Part shown: piece by piece, positions 44,381-53,126 of the stretch
Layout: each line of letters opens with the position of its first letter
How positions within the stretch are numbered: the stretch's first letter is position 1
Source of the DNA: Acidobacteriota bacterium
GTDB taxonomy: Bacteria; Acidobacteriota; Holophagae; Holophagales; Holophagaceae
Direction of reading: 5' to 3'
DNA: 64,000 bases
Assembly: GCA_016192145.1 (NCBI GenBank)
Contig: JACPUT010000018.1
Coordinates: 186,001 to 250,000 of the forward strand
Program-made: the position numbers and the translations under genes
The notes under the pieces: generated by a model
What the model was told of the DNA's origin: nothing
Seen by the model: only the letters and a program-made list of their open reading frames with translations
Database searches by the model: none

Positions 44381-45637
44381 ATGGATTTCCTCGATGCGAC
44401 CTACCTGGGCCTGTCCGCCGTGGCGGGCGGTTTGGCCCGGGGGCTGGCGGGAGGGCTGCCCGAAGGCTGGCGGATGAGGCTGGAGGCCGCGCCCTGCGAG
44501 GACCTGCCTCCGGGCCGATGGCTTTGGGTGCACGCGGTGAGCGTGGGGGAGCTGCTGGTGGCCGAGGGACTGGTCGCACGGCTCCGGGATCGGGGGCACC
44601 GGCTTCACCTCACCACGGGCACTCCGGCGGGCATGGCGTTGTTGGCGCGCCGTCTGCCCATCCTGGATGCGGGCACGGGCCTCCTGAGCGGGAGCGCCTT
44701 CCCCTTCGATGATCTGGAGGGCCTCAGGGCCTGGCGGCAGGCCCGGCCGGGGCTCTATCTCGCGCTGGAGACGGAACTCTGGCCCGGATTGATGCGGGCC
44801 CTCGAGGAGGATGGCATTCCCCGGGCCCTGGTGAATGGGCGCCTCACCTCGAAGAGCCTCCGGAATCCCTTCGCCCGCGCCGCGGCCAGGCGGTTCAACG
44901 CGGTCGCCGCCCGGGATGCCGAGAGTGCCGTGGGCTTTCGGGCCCTGGGATCGCCCCGCGTGGAGGTGGCGGGCAACCTCAAGGCGGATCTTCCCGCGCC
45001 AGCACCCTTGCACGGAGGGTGGTCCGGCCTCCTCGCGGCTTGGTCGGGGGATCCGATCCTCGTGGCGGGCAACACCGTGGAAGGTGAGGAATCCATGGTG
45101 ATCGCCCTTTGGCGGAAGCTGGGGGAAGCCCGGCCGGGTCTGAGGCTCATCCTCGCGCCGCGCCAACCGAGGCGCTTCGGAGAGGTGGCTGGCCTGCTGG
45201 AGGGACTCCCCTTCCGCAGGGCCTCGGATCCCTGGCCCGAAGATCAGGGGCCCTGGGCAGACACCTCGGTTCTGCTGCTGGATACCCTTGGAGAGCTGAG
45301 CCGGGCCTACGGCGAAGGTACCTTGGCCCTCGTGGGGGGCGGGTGGGCCTGGTCGGGTGGGCACAACCCCCTCGAGCCGCTCCGGTTCGGCGTGCCGACG
45401 CTCATCGGGCCGGGCTACCGGAACTTCGAAGACCTGGTGAAGCCCCTCCTCGGGCGGAGCGCCCTTCGCGTGGTGGAACCGGGTGAGCTGCCCATGGAGG
45501 TCGGAAATCTCCTCGGAAGGGTTCCGCTGCGAGGGGCCGGGAGGCCGGATCCCGCTCTCGACCTCCTGATGGGGGCCACGGATCGGGTCCTGGGAGTTCT
45601 GGATCCCCTGCTTCCGGCGCCATTCAGAATGTCGTAA
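44381..45637 (+). CDS. waaA: 3-deoxy-D-manno-octulosonic acid transferase
   Basis: Adds Kdo from CMP-Kdo to lipid A precursor at the inner membrane, which implies an LPS outer membrane. The 418-residue GT30 protein shows WVHAVSVGELLVAEGL (with the catalytic Glu), TTGTPAGMAL, ETELWPGLMRAL, NGRLTSKS, AGNTVEGEE, APRQPRRF and GGGWAWSGGHNPLEP, the usual order in WaaA. The N-terminal hydrophobic anchor is short. No other lipid A gene is adjacent. Confidence 0.93.
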   Translation: MDFLDATYLGLSAVAGGLARGLAGGLPEGWRMRLEAAPCEDLPPGRWLWVHAVSVGELLVAEGLVARLRDRGHRLHLTTGTPAGMALLARRLPILDAGTGLLSGSAFPFDDLEGLRAWRQARPGLYLALETELWPGLMRALEEDGIPRALVNGRLTSKSLRNPFARAAARRFNAVAARDAESAVGFRALGSPRVEVAGNLKADLPAPAPLHGGWSGLLAAWSGDPILVAGNTVEGEESMVIALWRKLGEARPGLRLILAPRQPRRFGEVAGLLEGLPFRRASDPWPEDQGPWADTSVLLLDTLGELSRAYGEGTLALVGGGWAWSGGHNPLEPLRFGVPTLIGPGYRNFEDLVKPLLGRSALRVVEPGELPMEVGNLLGRVPLRGAGRPDPALDLLMGATDRVLGVLDPLLPAPFRMS

Positions 45638-45663
45638 TCTCGATCAACCTCAAGGAGACCCGG

Positions 45664-46575
45664 GTGATCACCGCACAGCCGCCGCATGTCCTCGTGATCG
45701 ATGATGACGCGGCTGTGCTTGAACTCGTGGTCGAGGCCCTGACCACGCATGGGATGAAGGTGCACCCCTTCTCGGAGGGGGAGGAGGCCATGAAGCTGCT
45801 GGCTGAACCCATGGCACCGACCTTCGATCTCGTCCTATCGGACATCAACATGGAAGGGATGGATGGTTTCGAGGTCATCCACCGGGTTAAGGGCATGAAG
45901 CCCAACCTCCCGGTGGTGCTCATGACCGGGGCCGCCTCCGTGGAATACACGATCCGGGCTTTGCGCATGGGCGCCAGCAATCTGTTCATGAAACCCCTCG
46001 CCCTCCGCGACCTGGTCAAGAGCGTTTTCCACCTGGTCGAGCTCCATCGGGAATTCCGACTGGCCCAAGCGGGGCTCAAGGGCCTCGTGGGGGAACAGCG
46101 TTCCTTTTCCTTTCGCAGTGACGAGTTGGACATCCCCAGCCTGATCCTCCACCTCACGGATCGGCTGGTGCCCCTGGGGTTTGCCCAGCCCGCGAATCTG
46201 GATGTCATCGCCATGGCCTATCACGAGGCCCTGGTGAACGCCCTGGAACACGGCAACCTGGAACTGCAGAGCACCCTGAAGGGGGACCTCTTCGCGGAGG
46301 AGGATCCCTACACGGCCTTGCGCCGGGAGCGGATGCGCGACGAGAAGTTCGCTTCCCGCCTCGTGGAAGTGCGCACCCGCGTGGAAGGGAACCGCTACGA
46401 GGTGGAGATCCAGGACCAGGGCAATGGCTTCGATGTGCGCAAGCTGGATCCCCGTTCCGCCAGCGATCTCGTGCGCACCTGCGGCCGGGGCCTGCCCCTG
46501 ATTCAAACGGTGCTGGACGAGGTCCGCTTCAACGACAAGGGCAACCAGGTCCGCATGGTGCTGATCAAGAAGTGA
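45664..46575 (+). CDS. Response regulator fused to an RsbW-like ATPase domain
   Basis: A 303-residue protein. The receiver domain (about 8-125) has the acidic pocket IDDDAA, phospho-Asp in LVLSDINMEGMDG, the Thr of VLMTGA and the Lys of MKPLAL. The C-terminal half (about 150-303) is a GHKL ATPase of the RsbW/anti-sigma type: MAYHEALVNALEHGN (N box), DQGNGFD (G1) and GRGLPLI (G2). The fusion lets phosphorylation control a serine-kinase/anti-sigma-like domain, as in partner-switch systems. GTG 45664 with AAGGAG upstream. It lies 26 bases after waaA, and a strong terminator follows. Confidence 0.9.
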   Translation: MITAQPPHVLVIDDDAAVLELVVEALTTHGMKVHPFSEGEEAMKLLAEPMAPTFDLVLSDINMEGMDGFEVIHRVKGMKPNLPVVLMTGAASVEYTIRALRMGASNLFMKPLALRDLVKSVFHLVELHREFRLAQAGLKGLVGEQRSFSFRSDELDIPSLILHLTDRLVPLGFAQPANLDVIAMAYHEALVNALEHGNLELQSTLKGDLFAEEDPYTALRRERMRDEKFASRLVEVRTRVEGNRYEVEIQDQGNGFDVRKLDPRSASDLVRTCGRGLPLIQTVLDEVRFNDKGNQVRMVLIKK

Positions 46576-46580
46576 CGGCC

Positions 46581-46628
46581 CGAAAGGGAAAGCGCCGCCC
46601 GTTCGATGGGGCGGCGCTTTCCCTTTCG
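46581..46628. terminator. Bidirectional terminator between RR-ATPase gene and trxA
   Basis: A perfect 20-base stem (46581-46600 with 46609-46628) and an 8-base loop; arms end in aaaggg/ccctttc, giving T-rich 3' sides on both strands. It sits in the 69-base gap between convergent stops. Confidence 0.9.
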
Positions 46629-46644
46629 GATCGGGGTCGGCTGG

Positions 46645-46965
46645 TTACAGCGCGCTCTCGATGAAGGACTTCAGCTGGGGCTTGGGCTGGCCGCCCACGA
46701 GCTTGTTCAGGGGCTTGCCGTCCTTGAACAGGATCAGGGTGGGGATGCTCATGATGCCGAACTGGCCGGCCACTTCCGGATTGTCATCCACGTTGATCTT
46801 CACGATCTTGGCCTTGCCGCCCAGTTCGCCCGCGAGCTCATCCAGCACCGGGGCGATCATCTTGCAGGGGCCACACCAGGGGGCCCAGAAATCCACGAGG
46901 GTTACGCCCTGGGCGACGGCCGCGGGGAATTCGGCGTCGGAAATGTGCGCCACGAGGTTGGACAT
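46645..46965 (-). CDS. trxA: Thioredoxin
   Basis: A 106-residue thioredoxin with the active site WAPWCGPCK (Cys31, Cys34), the buried Asp in LVDFWA, KINVDDNP and the cis-Pro in MSIPTLILFKDG. Reduces disulfides in the cytoplasm using thioredoxin reductase. Normal length and a single-gene unit; the shared terminator lies 17 bases beyond its stop. Confidence 0.97.
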   Translation of the reverse strand: MSNLVAHISDAEFPAAVAQGVTLVDFWAPWCGPCKMIAPVLDELAGELGGKAKIVKINVDDNPEVAGQFGIMSIPTLILFKDGKPLNKLVGGQPKPQLKSFIESAL

Positions 46966-47178
46966 GGGACTCCTTGATGGGTGCGGTACAAGTGGGAAGC
47001 ACCAGTCTAGCGCGGACGTAGCGGCACGGATCTACCGGCGAAGGGAAGAACGGAAGCCTCGTCGCTAGGTGATTGAATGCATGGGAGTTGACACATCTAC
47101 CCCTAAATCAGACTCGTGACTCCGGTCAACCAGATCAGTGCCGACTCTGGGGGGGCAGTTCTTTCGAGCGAGGGCTCC

Positions 47179-49053
47179 ATGCGCTTCCTCATCGCCGGAC
47201 TTTTCTCCCTGGTGCTTTCGGCTGGACAGCCGACGCCCCAAGACTGCGCGGGCTGCCACGAGGTGGACCTCTCCAAGCGGCCCACGGCCGTTCACGCGTC
47301 GCTCGCCTGCACGCAATGCCATAGCGATATCACCAAGCTCCCGCACGCTGACAAACCCGCACCGGTGAAGTGCGCCTCCTGCCACGCCGGGCAGGCCAAG
47401 GCCTACGCCGGCAGCGTCCATGGCATCGCCAAGAAGAAGGGAATGACGGACGCGGCTACCTGCGCATCCTGCCACGGCCCCGCCCACGAAGTGACCCCCA
47501 AGGCCGAGGCCGACTCCAAGATCGCCAAGAAGAATCTGCCGGATACGTGTGGCTCCTGCCACTCCAATCCCGACTTCCTGGCCAAGCACAAGATCCCCTT
47601 CGCCAAGCCCGTGGAGGCCTACAAGCACAGCGTCCACGGCAAGGCCGTGGCCCGGGGCGAGGAATCCGCGCCCTCCTGCTCGGACTGCCACGGCTACCAC
47701 GACATCATCGCCTCGAGGGATCCGAAGGCTTCCGTGAACCGGGAGAACGTGGCCGGAACCTGCGGCAACTGCCATAGCGATGTGAAGACGGCCTTCGACG
47801 AGAGCGTTCACGGAAAGGCTGTGGCGGCCGGCTTCAAGGGAGCCCCCGTCTGCACCGACTGCCACGGGGAACACAACATCCTGGCCCCGGCGGAAGCCGG
47901 CAGCCTCGTGAACGCCTCCCGCGTGTCCGCCGCCACCTGCGGCCGTTGCCACGGGGACGAACGGATCTCGGCGCGCTACGCCCTCTCCGGCGACAAGGTC
48001 ACCGCCTTCGAGGACAGCTTCCATGGGCTGGCCATGAAGGGGGGCCAGAAGACCGTGGCGAACTGCGCCTCCTGCCATGGCGTGCACAACATCCTTTCCG
48101 CGTCGGATCCCCGTTCCATGGTGAACCCCAAGAACCTCGGAAGCACCTGCGGCAAGTGCCACGCGGGCATCGGGGAGAGCTTCGTGGCGGGGCCCGTGCA
48201 CGTGCGCTACGCGGGGGTGGGTGAGCATGCGTCCGTGAAGTGGATCCGCATCGTCTACCTTTTCCTCATCCCCCTCACCATCGGCTTCATGTTGGTTCAC
48301 AACGGCCTCGACTGGCTGGCCAAGACCCGCCGGAACAAGCATGGCCACCACACTGGCGAACGCATGCCCCGCATGAACCTCAAGTTCCGGATCGCCCACG
48401 GGATGGTGGTGATCAGCTTCGTCACCCTGGTGATCACGGGTTTCGCGCTGAAGTATCCCGACACCTGGTGGGTGAAGACCTTCGTCTCCGATACGATCCT
48501 CCGCGCCTGGGCCCATCGGGTCGCCGCCGTGATCATGCTCGTGGCCACGGGCTTCCACCTGATCCACCTGGCCTTCTTCAAGCGGGATCGCGTGATCATC
48601 CGGGAGCTGATGCCCAACTGGCAGGACGCCAAGGACATCGTGAACATGTTCAAGTACAACCTGGGTTTCAAGGTGGAACGCCCCACCTTCGGGATGTTCG
48701 GTTACGCCGAGAAGATGGAGTACTGGGCCTTCATGTGGGGCACCGTGGTGATGGCCGTGACGGGCGTGCTGCTCTGGGCCGAGAACTGGAGCCTCAGCCG
48801 CTTCCCGAAGTGGGTGCTCGATGCCGCCACCGCGGCCCATTGGTATGAAGCCATTCTGGCCACGCTCAGCATCCTCGTGTGGCACTGGTACCTGGTGATC
48901 TTCGATCCGGACGTCTACCCCATGGATACCGCCTGGCTCACGGGCGACACCTCCGGCGACCACCTCCGGGAGACCCGCCCCGCCTACTACGCGGCCCTCA
49001 AGGCCAAGCAGGAGGCCAAGGAGGAGGCATCGGAGGAGACGGGCGAGGCTTAG
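47179..49053 (+). CDS. Undecahaem cytochrome c fused to a dihaem cytochrome b domain (CbcL-like)
   Basis: A 624-residue quinol-oxidase-type cytochrome. A signal (1-18) is followed by eleven CxxCH haem c motifs between residues 23 and 328, in an extracytoplasmic domain with repeated SVHGKA...CxDCHGxHDI units. Then come five helices (about 353-375, 405-424, 443-465, 515-533, 553-575) with paired His residues (RIAHGMV, RAWAHR, GFHLIHL, AAHWYE, WHWYL) suited to two b haems. This design matches CbcL of Geobacter, an inner-membrane quinol:cytochrome oxidoreductase for extracellular electron transfer. ATG 47179 has GAGGG upstream. Confidence 0.9.
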   Translation: MRFLIAGLFSLVLSAGQPTPQDCAGCHEVDLSKRPTAVHASLACTQCHSDITKLPHADKPAPVKCASCHAGQAKAYAGSVHGIAKKKGMTDAATCASCHGPAHEVTPKAEADSKIAKKNLPDTCGSCHSNPDFLAKHKIPFAKPVEAYKHSVHGKAVARGEESAPSCSDCHGYHDIIASRDPKASVNRENVAGTCGNCHSDVKTAFDESVHGKAVAAGFKGAPVCTDCHGEHNILAPAEAGSLVNASRVSAATCGRCHGDERISARYALSGDKVTAFEDSFHGLAMKGGQKTVANCASCHGVHNILSASDPRSMVNPKNLGSTCGKCHAGIGESFVAGPVHVRYAGVGEHASVKWIRIVYLFLIPLTIGFMLVHNGLDWLAKTRRNKHGHHTGERMPRMNLKFRIAHGMVVISFVTLVITGFALKYPDTWWVKTFVSDTILRAWAHRVAAVIMLVATGFHLIHLAFFKRDRVIIRELMPNWQDAKDIVNMFKYNLGFKVERPTFGMFGYAEKMEYWAFMWGTVVMAVTGVLLWAENWSLSRFPKWVLDAATAAHWYEAILATLSILVWHWYLVIFDPDVYPMDTAWLTGDTSGDHLRETRPAYYAALKAKQEAKEEASEETGEA

Positions 49054-49059
49054 GCCCTA

Positions 49060-49196
49060 GGCTTCAGGCTCTGGGCTTTAGGCTCTGGCTGAGTTCGACC
49101 CATCCCAGGTCTTCGGATGGGTCGAACTCAGCCAGAGCCCAGAGCCCAGAGCCCAGAGCCCAGAGCCCAGAGCCCAGAGCCCAGAGCCCAGAGCCG
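49060..49196. repeat. Inverted repeat plus tandem agagccc array, agagccc family, copy 2
   Basis: A perfect 25-base stem (49081-49105 with 49115-49139) and 9-base loop, extended outwards by degenerate 7-base units. The right arm has grown into eight exact agagccc copies (49134-49189) plus a ninth variant. The core matches the hut element at 4657-4757. It lies between the convergent stops of the multihaem cytochrome and the cNMP-binding gene. Confidence 0.93.
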
Positions 49197-49210
49197 GATT
49201 CTCAAGCCCC

Positions 49211-49705
49211 TCAGGGCATGGGCAGCGGCCCCTCGGGGTTGGAGCCGCCCCATTGGGCGATGGTGAAGATGCTCATGTAGCGCTCGTTGGTCTCGCGGAG
49301 GCGCTGGGCCAGCACTTCGCAGAGGCTGTAGAGGATCTTGAGGGCCAGCTGGTGGTGGCCTTCGATGAGGTTCCGAAGCTCCTTGAGGGGGATGAAGAAG
49401 ACTTCGGTGCCCTCGAAGGCGATGGCATCGGCCGCCCGGGGGGTGCTGTCGATGAGGGCCATCTCCCCGAAGTAGGCGTGGGGCTCCAGCACGGCCAGGG
49501 CCTCCTCGCCCGTGGCGCTGCGCTTGCTGATGCGGATGCTGCCCTTGAGCACGATGTAGAGGCCGTCTCCGGCATCGCCCTCGCGGAAGATGACGGTCCC
49601 ATCCTTCACCTTCTTGACCTGGCCGATGATCAGGATCTGGGCGCGCTCGGTCTCGTCCAGGTTCTGGAAGAGGGGGGACTTGGTAAGAAAGGAGGTATCG
49701 ATCAC
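49211..49705 (-). CDS. Cyclic-nucleotide-binding-domain protein
   Basis: A 164-residue protein that is mostly one CRP-type sensor domain (about 8-130): IFREGDAGDGLYIVLKGSIRI, FGEMALIDSTPRAADAIA (phosphate-binding cassette, with Arg). A C-terminal helix of about 30 residues follows. There is no DNA-binding helix-turn-helix, so it is not a CRP regulator; it may act by protein contact. It lies 21 bases downstream of ribB/A on the same strand. Confidence 0.88.
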   Translation of the reverse strand: MIDTSFLTKSPLFQNLDETERAQILIIGQVKKVKDGTVIFREGDAGDGLYIVLKGSIRISKRSATGEEALAVLEPHAYFGEMALIDSTPRAADAIAFEGTEVFFIPLKELRNLIEGHHQLALKILYSLCEVLAQRLRETNERYMSIFTIAQWGGSNPEGPLPMP

Positions 49706-49726
49706 GGGCCTTCGGTCTTCTGGGAG

Positions 49727-50809
49727 CTAGCAACCTGGGGGCATGGGCACGTTCTGGACGATATCCAGGCCGAATCCGCTGAGGCCAATGTACTTGGTTT
49801 CATGCCTTGAGAGCAGACGCATTTTTCCCACTCCCAGGTGGCGCAGGATCTGGGCCCCCACGCCGAAGTCCCGATCGCTCATGGAGGCCGGGGTGGGGCT
49901 CTGCTCGCCCACCACGCCCGCGGTGCGGCCGTGGCGGCGCAGGTAGACCATCGCACCGCGGCCCTCCTTGGCCAGCATGTCCATGGCCTTGTGGAAGGGG
50001 CCCTGGCCGAAACCGTCCAGATCCTCGGGCAGGGTCTCCAAGTGCACCCGGACGAGGGGGGGCTCGCCGGCGAGGTCGCCCAGCACGAAGGCCAGGTGGC
50101 TGCCGCCATCGAGCAGGCTCCGGAAGCGATGGGCTTTCACGGGGCCCCAGTTGGTCTGGAGTTCGCGGACTTCCTCTTCTTCAACGAGCCGTTCCTTGCG
50201 GAGCCGGTAGTCCACCAGGTCGGCCACGGTGACCATGAGGAGGCCGTGCTGCCGGCAGAAGGGGACGAGGTCCGGCACCCGGGCCATGGTGCCGTCCTCT
50301 TTCATGATTTCGCAGATGACGCCGCTGGGGTGGAGCCCCGCCAGACGGGCGAGGTCGACGGAGGCCTCGGTCTGCCCCGTGCGGGTGAGCACGCCGCCCT
50401 GGCGGGCCCGCAGGGGGAACATGTGGCCGGGCTTCACGAAGTCGTAGGGCCTGGAGGCTGGATCGATGAGGGCCTGGATGGTGCGGGCCCGATCCCCGGC
50501 GCTGATGCCCGTGGTGGTGCCCTCCCGGGCCTCCACGGAGATGCAGAAGGCCGTTTCGAAGGGGCTGGAATTGTCCCGGACCATCATGGGGATCTGGAGC
50601 TTGTCCAGGAGCGGGCCTTCCAGGGAGACGCAGATGAGGCCCCGGCCATGGGTGGCCATGAAGGCGATGGCTTCGGGGGTCACCGCCGAGGCGGCCATGG
50701 TGAGGTCGCCCTCGTTCTCCCGATCCTCGTCGTCCACGACGACCACCATCCGGCCCTGCCGGATGGCTTCGATGGCGTCTTCGATGGGGGCGAAGGGACG
50801 GGCACTCAT
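49727..50809 (-). CDS. ribB: 3,4-dihydroxy-2-butanone-4-phosphate synthase with degenerate GTP cyclohydrolase II half
   Basis: The first 200 residues are a full RibB: DDEDRENEGDLTMAA (metal and catalytic acids), RDNSSPFETAF, GISAGDRARTI, RTGQTEASVDLARLAG and HPSGVICEIM. It converts ribulose 5-phosphate to the four-carbon riboflavin precursor. The C-terminal 150 residues follow the RibA fold (RLRKERLVEEE, VRVHLETL, MSDRDFGVGAQILRHLG), but the zinc Cys triad (C-x10-C-x-C) is absent, as is the GTP loop around it. Cyclohydrolase activity is thus unlikely, and a separate ribA is expected elsewhere. Confidence 0.92.
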   Translation of the reverse strand: MSARPFAPIEDAIEAIRQGRMVVVVDDEDRENEGDLTMAASAVTPEAIAFMATHGRGLICVSLEGPLLDKLQIPMMVRDNSSPFETAFCISVEAREGTTTGISAGDRARTIQALIDPASRPYDFVKPGHMFPLRARQGGVLTRTGQTEASVDLARLAGLHPSGVICEIMKEDGTMARVPDLVPFCRQHGLLMVTVADLVDYRLRKERLVEEEEVRELQTNWGPVKAHRFRSLLDGGSHLAFVLGDLAGEPPLVRVHLETLPEDLDGFGQGPFHKAMDMLAKEGRGAMVYLRRHGRTAGVVGEQSPTPASMSDRDFGVGAQILRHLGVGKMRLLSRHETKYIGLSGFGLDIVQNVPMPPGC

Positions 50810-50988
50810 GCCCCAACTATTGCATCCTCCCGGGCGCCCCGGGTCACGGAACCCTTCCAGGGGCCATCTTTCCGGCTTCTGGGCAGATGGTCCGGAAAGG
50901 TGGCCTTCCCCAGGTAGGGGCTCAAGGGACCTTGGATCGTGCTAGGATTCCCCAATTCCCATTAGCATCTTTTCCCAAAGGAAGTCCC

Positions 50989-52053
50989 ATGTCCGGCGTC
51001 ATCCAAGGGTCCATGCGCGAAGCGCCGCTGCCCGACATCATCCAGCTGGTGTCCCAGGGCAACAAATCCGGCGTCTTCCACGTCCAGATGGACGACCACC
51101 GGGCCAAGATCCACCTGAAGGACGGCCGTCTCGTCCATGCCGTCACCCACAAGGGTGAAGGCTGGGAGGCCTTGCTGGACGTCGCCCTTTGGCTGGATGG
51201 CTCCTACCGCTTCGAGGAGGGCCACCAGGAGGTGCCCACCACGATCACCAAATCGCTGCCCGCCGTGCTCATGGAAATGGGCCAGCGCATGAACGAGTGG
51301 AAGGTCATCAGCCAGAAGGTGCCCAGCCTCGAGCTCTACCCCAACAGCAATCTCCTTCCCGGCGAGTCGCCCCAGGGAGTCAACCCCCGCGAAGCGAAGC
51401 TCTTCGGCCTCATCACGGGGTGGTACTCCGTGGCTGAGCTGGCGGAAGTGCTGCAGCGCCCCGTGCTGCAAGTGGCCAAAGACCTTTACGGCCTAGTGAT
51501 GGCCGGCCACGTGGTGCTCAAGGGCGTCCGCACCGGTAGGGCTCCCAGGGTCGAAGCGGCCGCCCCTGCGCCGGCGACCCCGCCGGTGGCCTCCACGCCA
51601 TCTGCCCCCGACATGGTCGTGCACAACGACCCCCTGGAACAGACGGCCATCGTGAGGCTGCAGGCTCCCCCTCCGCGGCCCATGCCCGGCTTTCCCCTCG
51701 CCGATGAGCCGATGATCGAGACGGTCGGCGGGGGCGTGGCCAGCCCGGGCCCCTTCGTGCCCGCCCCTGGCGCCCCCCCGGCCGCCCAGGCCATGGATCC
51801 CGTCCGCATGGCCAAGCTCACCGCGTTCACCCAGCGCATCGCCCTGGCCGCCAAAGGCGTCCTGCCCGAGGCCCACCACGAGATGGTGAACCGCCTCCAG
51901 GCCCGGGCCACCCAGGCGATCATCTCGGGCGAGGGCCCGGAGGCCGTGAAGAATCTGGCCTTGGCCATCTCCAAGGGGGCGGTGGATTCCGGCTGCGACG
52001 CGGAACTTGTCCGTAACCTCAACGCACAGCTGAAGGCCATCTTCTCCAAATAG
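50989..52053 (+). CDS. DUF4388 (PATAN-type) domain protein
   Basis: A 354-residue protein beginning with a DUF4388/PATAN domain (about 1-95: LPDIIQLVSQGNKSGVFHV, KIHLKDGRLVHAV), typical of Acidobacteria, delta-proteobacteria and cyanobacteria and often tied to signalling or gliding regulation. A winged-helix-like segment follows (about 125-180), then a Pro/Ala-rich linker (about 185-265) and a C-terminal helical domain of about 80 residues. ATG 50989 is chosen for AAGGAAG upstream and the family N-terminus. Confidence 0.8.
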   Translation: MSGVIQGSMREAPLPDIIQLVSQGNKSGVFHVQMDDHRAKIHLKDGRLVHAVTHKGEGWEALLDVALWLDGSYRFEEGHQEVPTTITKSLPAVLMEMGQRMNEWKVISQKVPSLELYPNSNLLPGESPQGVNPREAKLFGLITGWYSVAELAEVLQRPVLQVAKDLYGLVMAGHVVLKGVRTGRAPRVEAAAPAPATPPVASTPSAPDMVVHNDPLEQTAIVRLQAPPPRPMPGFPLADEPMIETVGGGVASPGPFVPAPGAPPAAQAMDPVRMAKLTAFTQRIALAAKGVLPEAHHEMVNRLQARATQAIISGEGPEAVKNLALAISKGAVDSGCDAELVRNLNAQLKAIFSK

Positions 52054-52064
52054 AGGGTCCGTTC

Positions 52065-53126
52065 ATGCTCAAGCGATTGTTCTGTTGCGCGGCCCTCCTG
52101 GGCCTCGTTTCCTGCGTGGATCCCAATTCAGCGTCGGGTTCCACGGGGGACACGACCCTCTATGCCTACGACAACGCGAATAAGCGGGTGCTCTTCTGGG
52201 GGGATCTCCCCAAGGCCTACGACTCCGGCACCTTCACGACCCCCACGGCCACCCTGACCACCAACTTCTTCAACAACGTGACCCCGCTCGCCTGGGGCGG
52301 GATGGCCATGGATCCCAACCGGAACCGGCTCTACCTCATGGGTGAGACGGGCAACATCGTGCGACTGGATTCGGTGCGGAGCCTCACCGGCTCCATCGCC
52401 AGCACGGACGTCGTCACCTTCAAGCTGGATACCTCGGTGCTGCTGAGCGGGGGCAAATTCGGCCAGATCTCCGTGGACTCGAGCAACGACACGCTCTACG
52501 TGACTGAAAATGGCACCACCAGCACCCGCATTTGGGTCGTGAGCAACGCGAGTTCCCGAAGCTCCAATGCCACCGTGACCCTCCAGGAGCTGAAGGCATC
52601 GGGCGATACCGGCGGGTATGGTGTGGCCGCCCATGGCGGGCTCGTCTATGGTTCCTTCACCGATGGAGACAGCGTGGGCACCAGTCCCGTCCTCACGGGC
52701 TATCGCCTGAGGAAGGGCGCGGGCCTCTCCTTCGATCCCAACCAGGTCCTGCTCGGGGATCAGACGGGGTTGGGATCCTTCGCCACCCTGGCCCTGGACC
52801 ACTCGAACGGGATTCTCTACACCGGGGTCAGCGCCGTGGATTTCTCGGGGGCCGCGGACCCCGTGCTGGCCTTCAAGACGGGGCAGTTCGGCGGCACCTA
52901 CAACCAGGCCCCGGATCACATCGTCGGGGATATCACGTTGGTCACGAACCTCCGCGTGCTGGCCCACCCCGGCAACAAGGATTGGCTGGTGGGGCTGAGC
53001 GCCGCCGGGGATGAAACGCTCTGGATCTGGAAGAGCCCCAGCAGCAAGACCAATGTGACGTTCAAGGCACTCGCGGCGGCGTCGGGATCCCAGTTCCGGG
53101 GCGCCGCACTGGATGGAGCGCCCTGA
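52065..53126 (+). CDS. Beta-propeller-like lipoprotein
   Basis: A 353-residue lipoprotein: signal with lipobox LVSC, then repeated four-strand-like blocks (GGMAMDPNRNRLYLMGE, GQISVDSSNDTLYVTEN, TLALDHSNGILYTGV, RVLAHPGNKDWLVGL) that read as blades of a beta-propeller. No catalytic residues are evident. It lies 11 bases after the DUF4388 gene and overlaps the ftsX-like start by one base, so all three may be co-transcribed. Confidence 0.75.
   Translation: MLKRLFCCAALLGLVSCVDPNSASGSTGDTTLYAYDNANKRVLFWGDLPKAYDSGTFTTPTATLTTNFFNNVTPLAWGGMAMDPNRNRLYLMGETGNIVRLDSVRSLTGSIASTDVVTFKLDTSVLLSGGKFGQISVDSSNDTLYVTENGTTSTRIWVVSNASSRSSNATVTLQELKASGDTGGYGVAAHGGLVYGSFTDGDSVGTSPVLTGYRLRKGAGLSFDPNQVLLGDQTGLGSFATLALDHSNGILYTGVSAVDFSGAADPVLAFKTGQFGGTYNQAPDHIVGDITLVTNLRVLAHPGNKDWLVGLSAAGDETLWIWKSPSSKTNVTFKALAAASGSQFRGAALDGAP

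Noticed and set aside
47088-47116. Perfect -35 box TTGACA upstream of the multihaem cytochrome
   Set aside because: No acceptable -10 box lies 15-19 bases downstream (the 17-base position reads GACTCG), so a promoter was not listed.
49134-49196. Tandem 7-base repeats as a small CRISPR array
   Set aside because: There are no spacers between units, the unit is far too short and no cas gene is nearby; it is an expanded arm of an inverted repeat.
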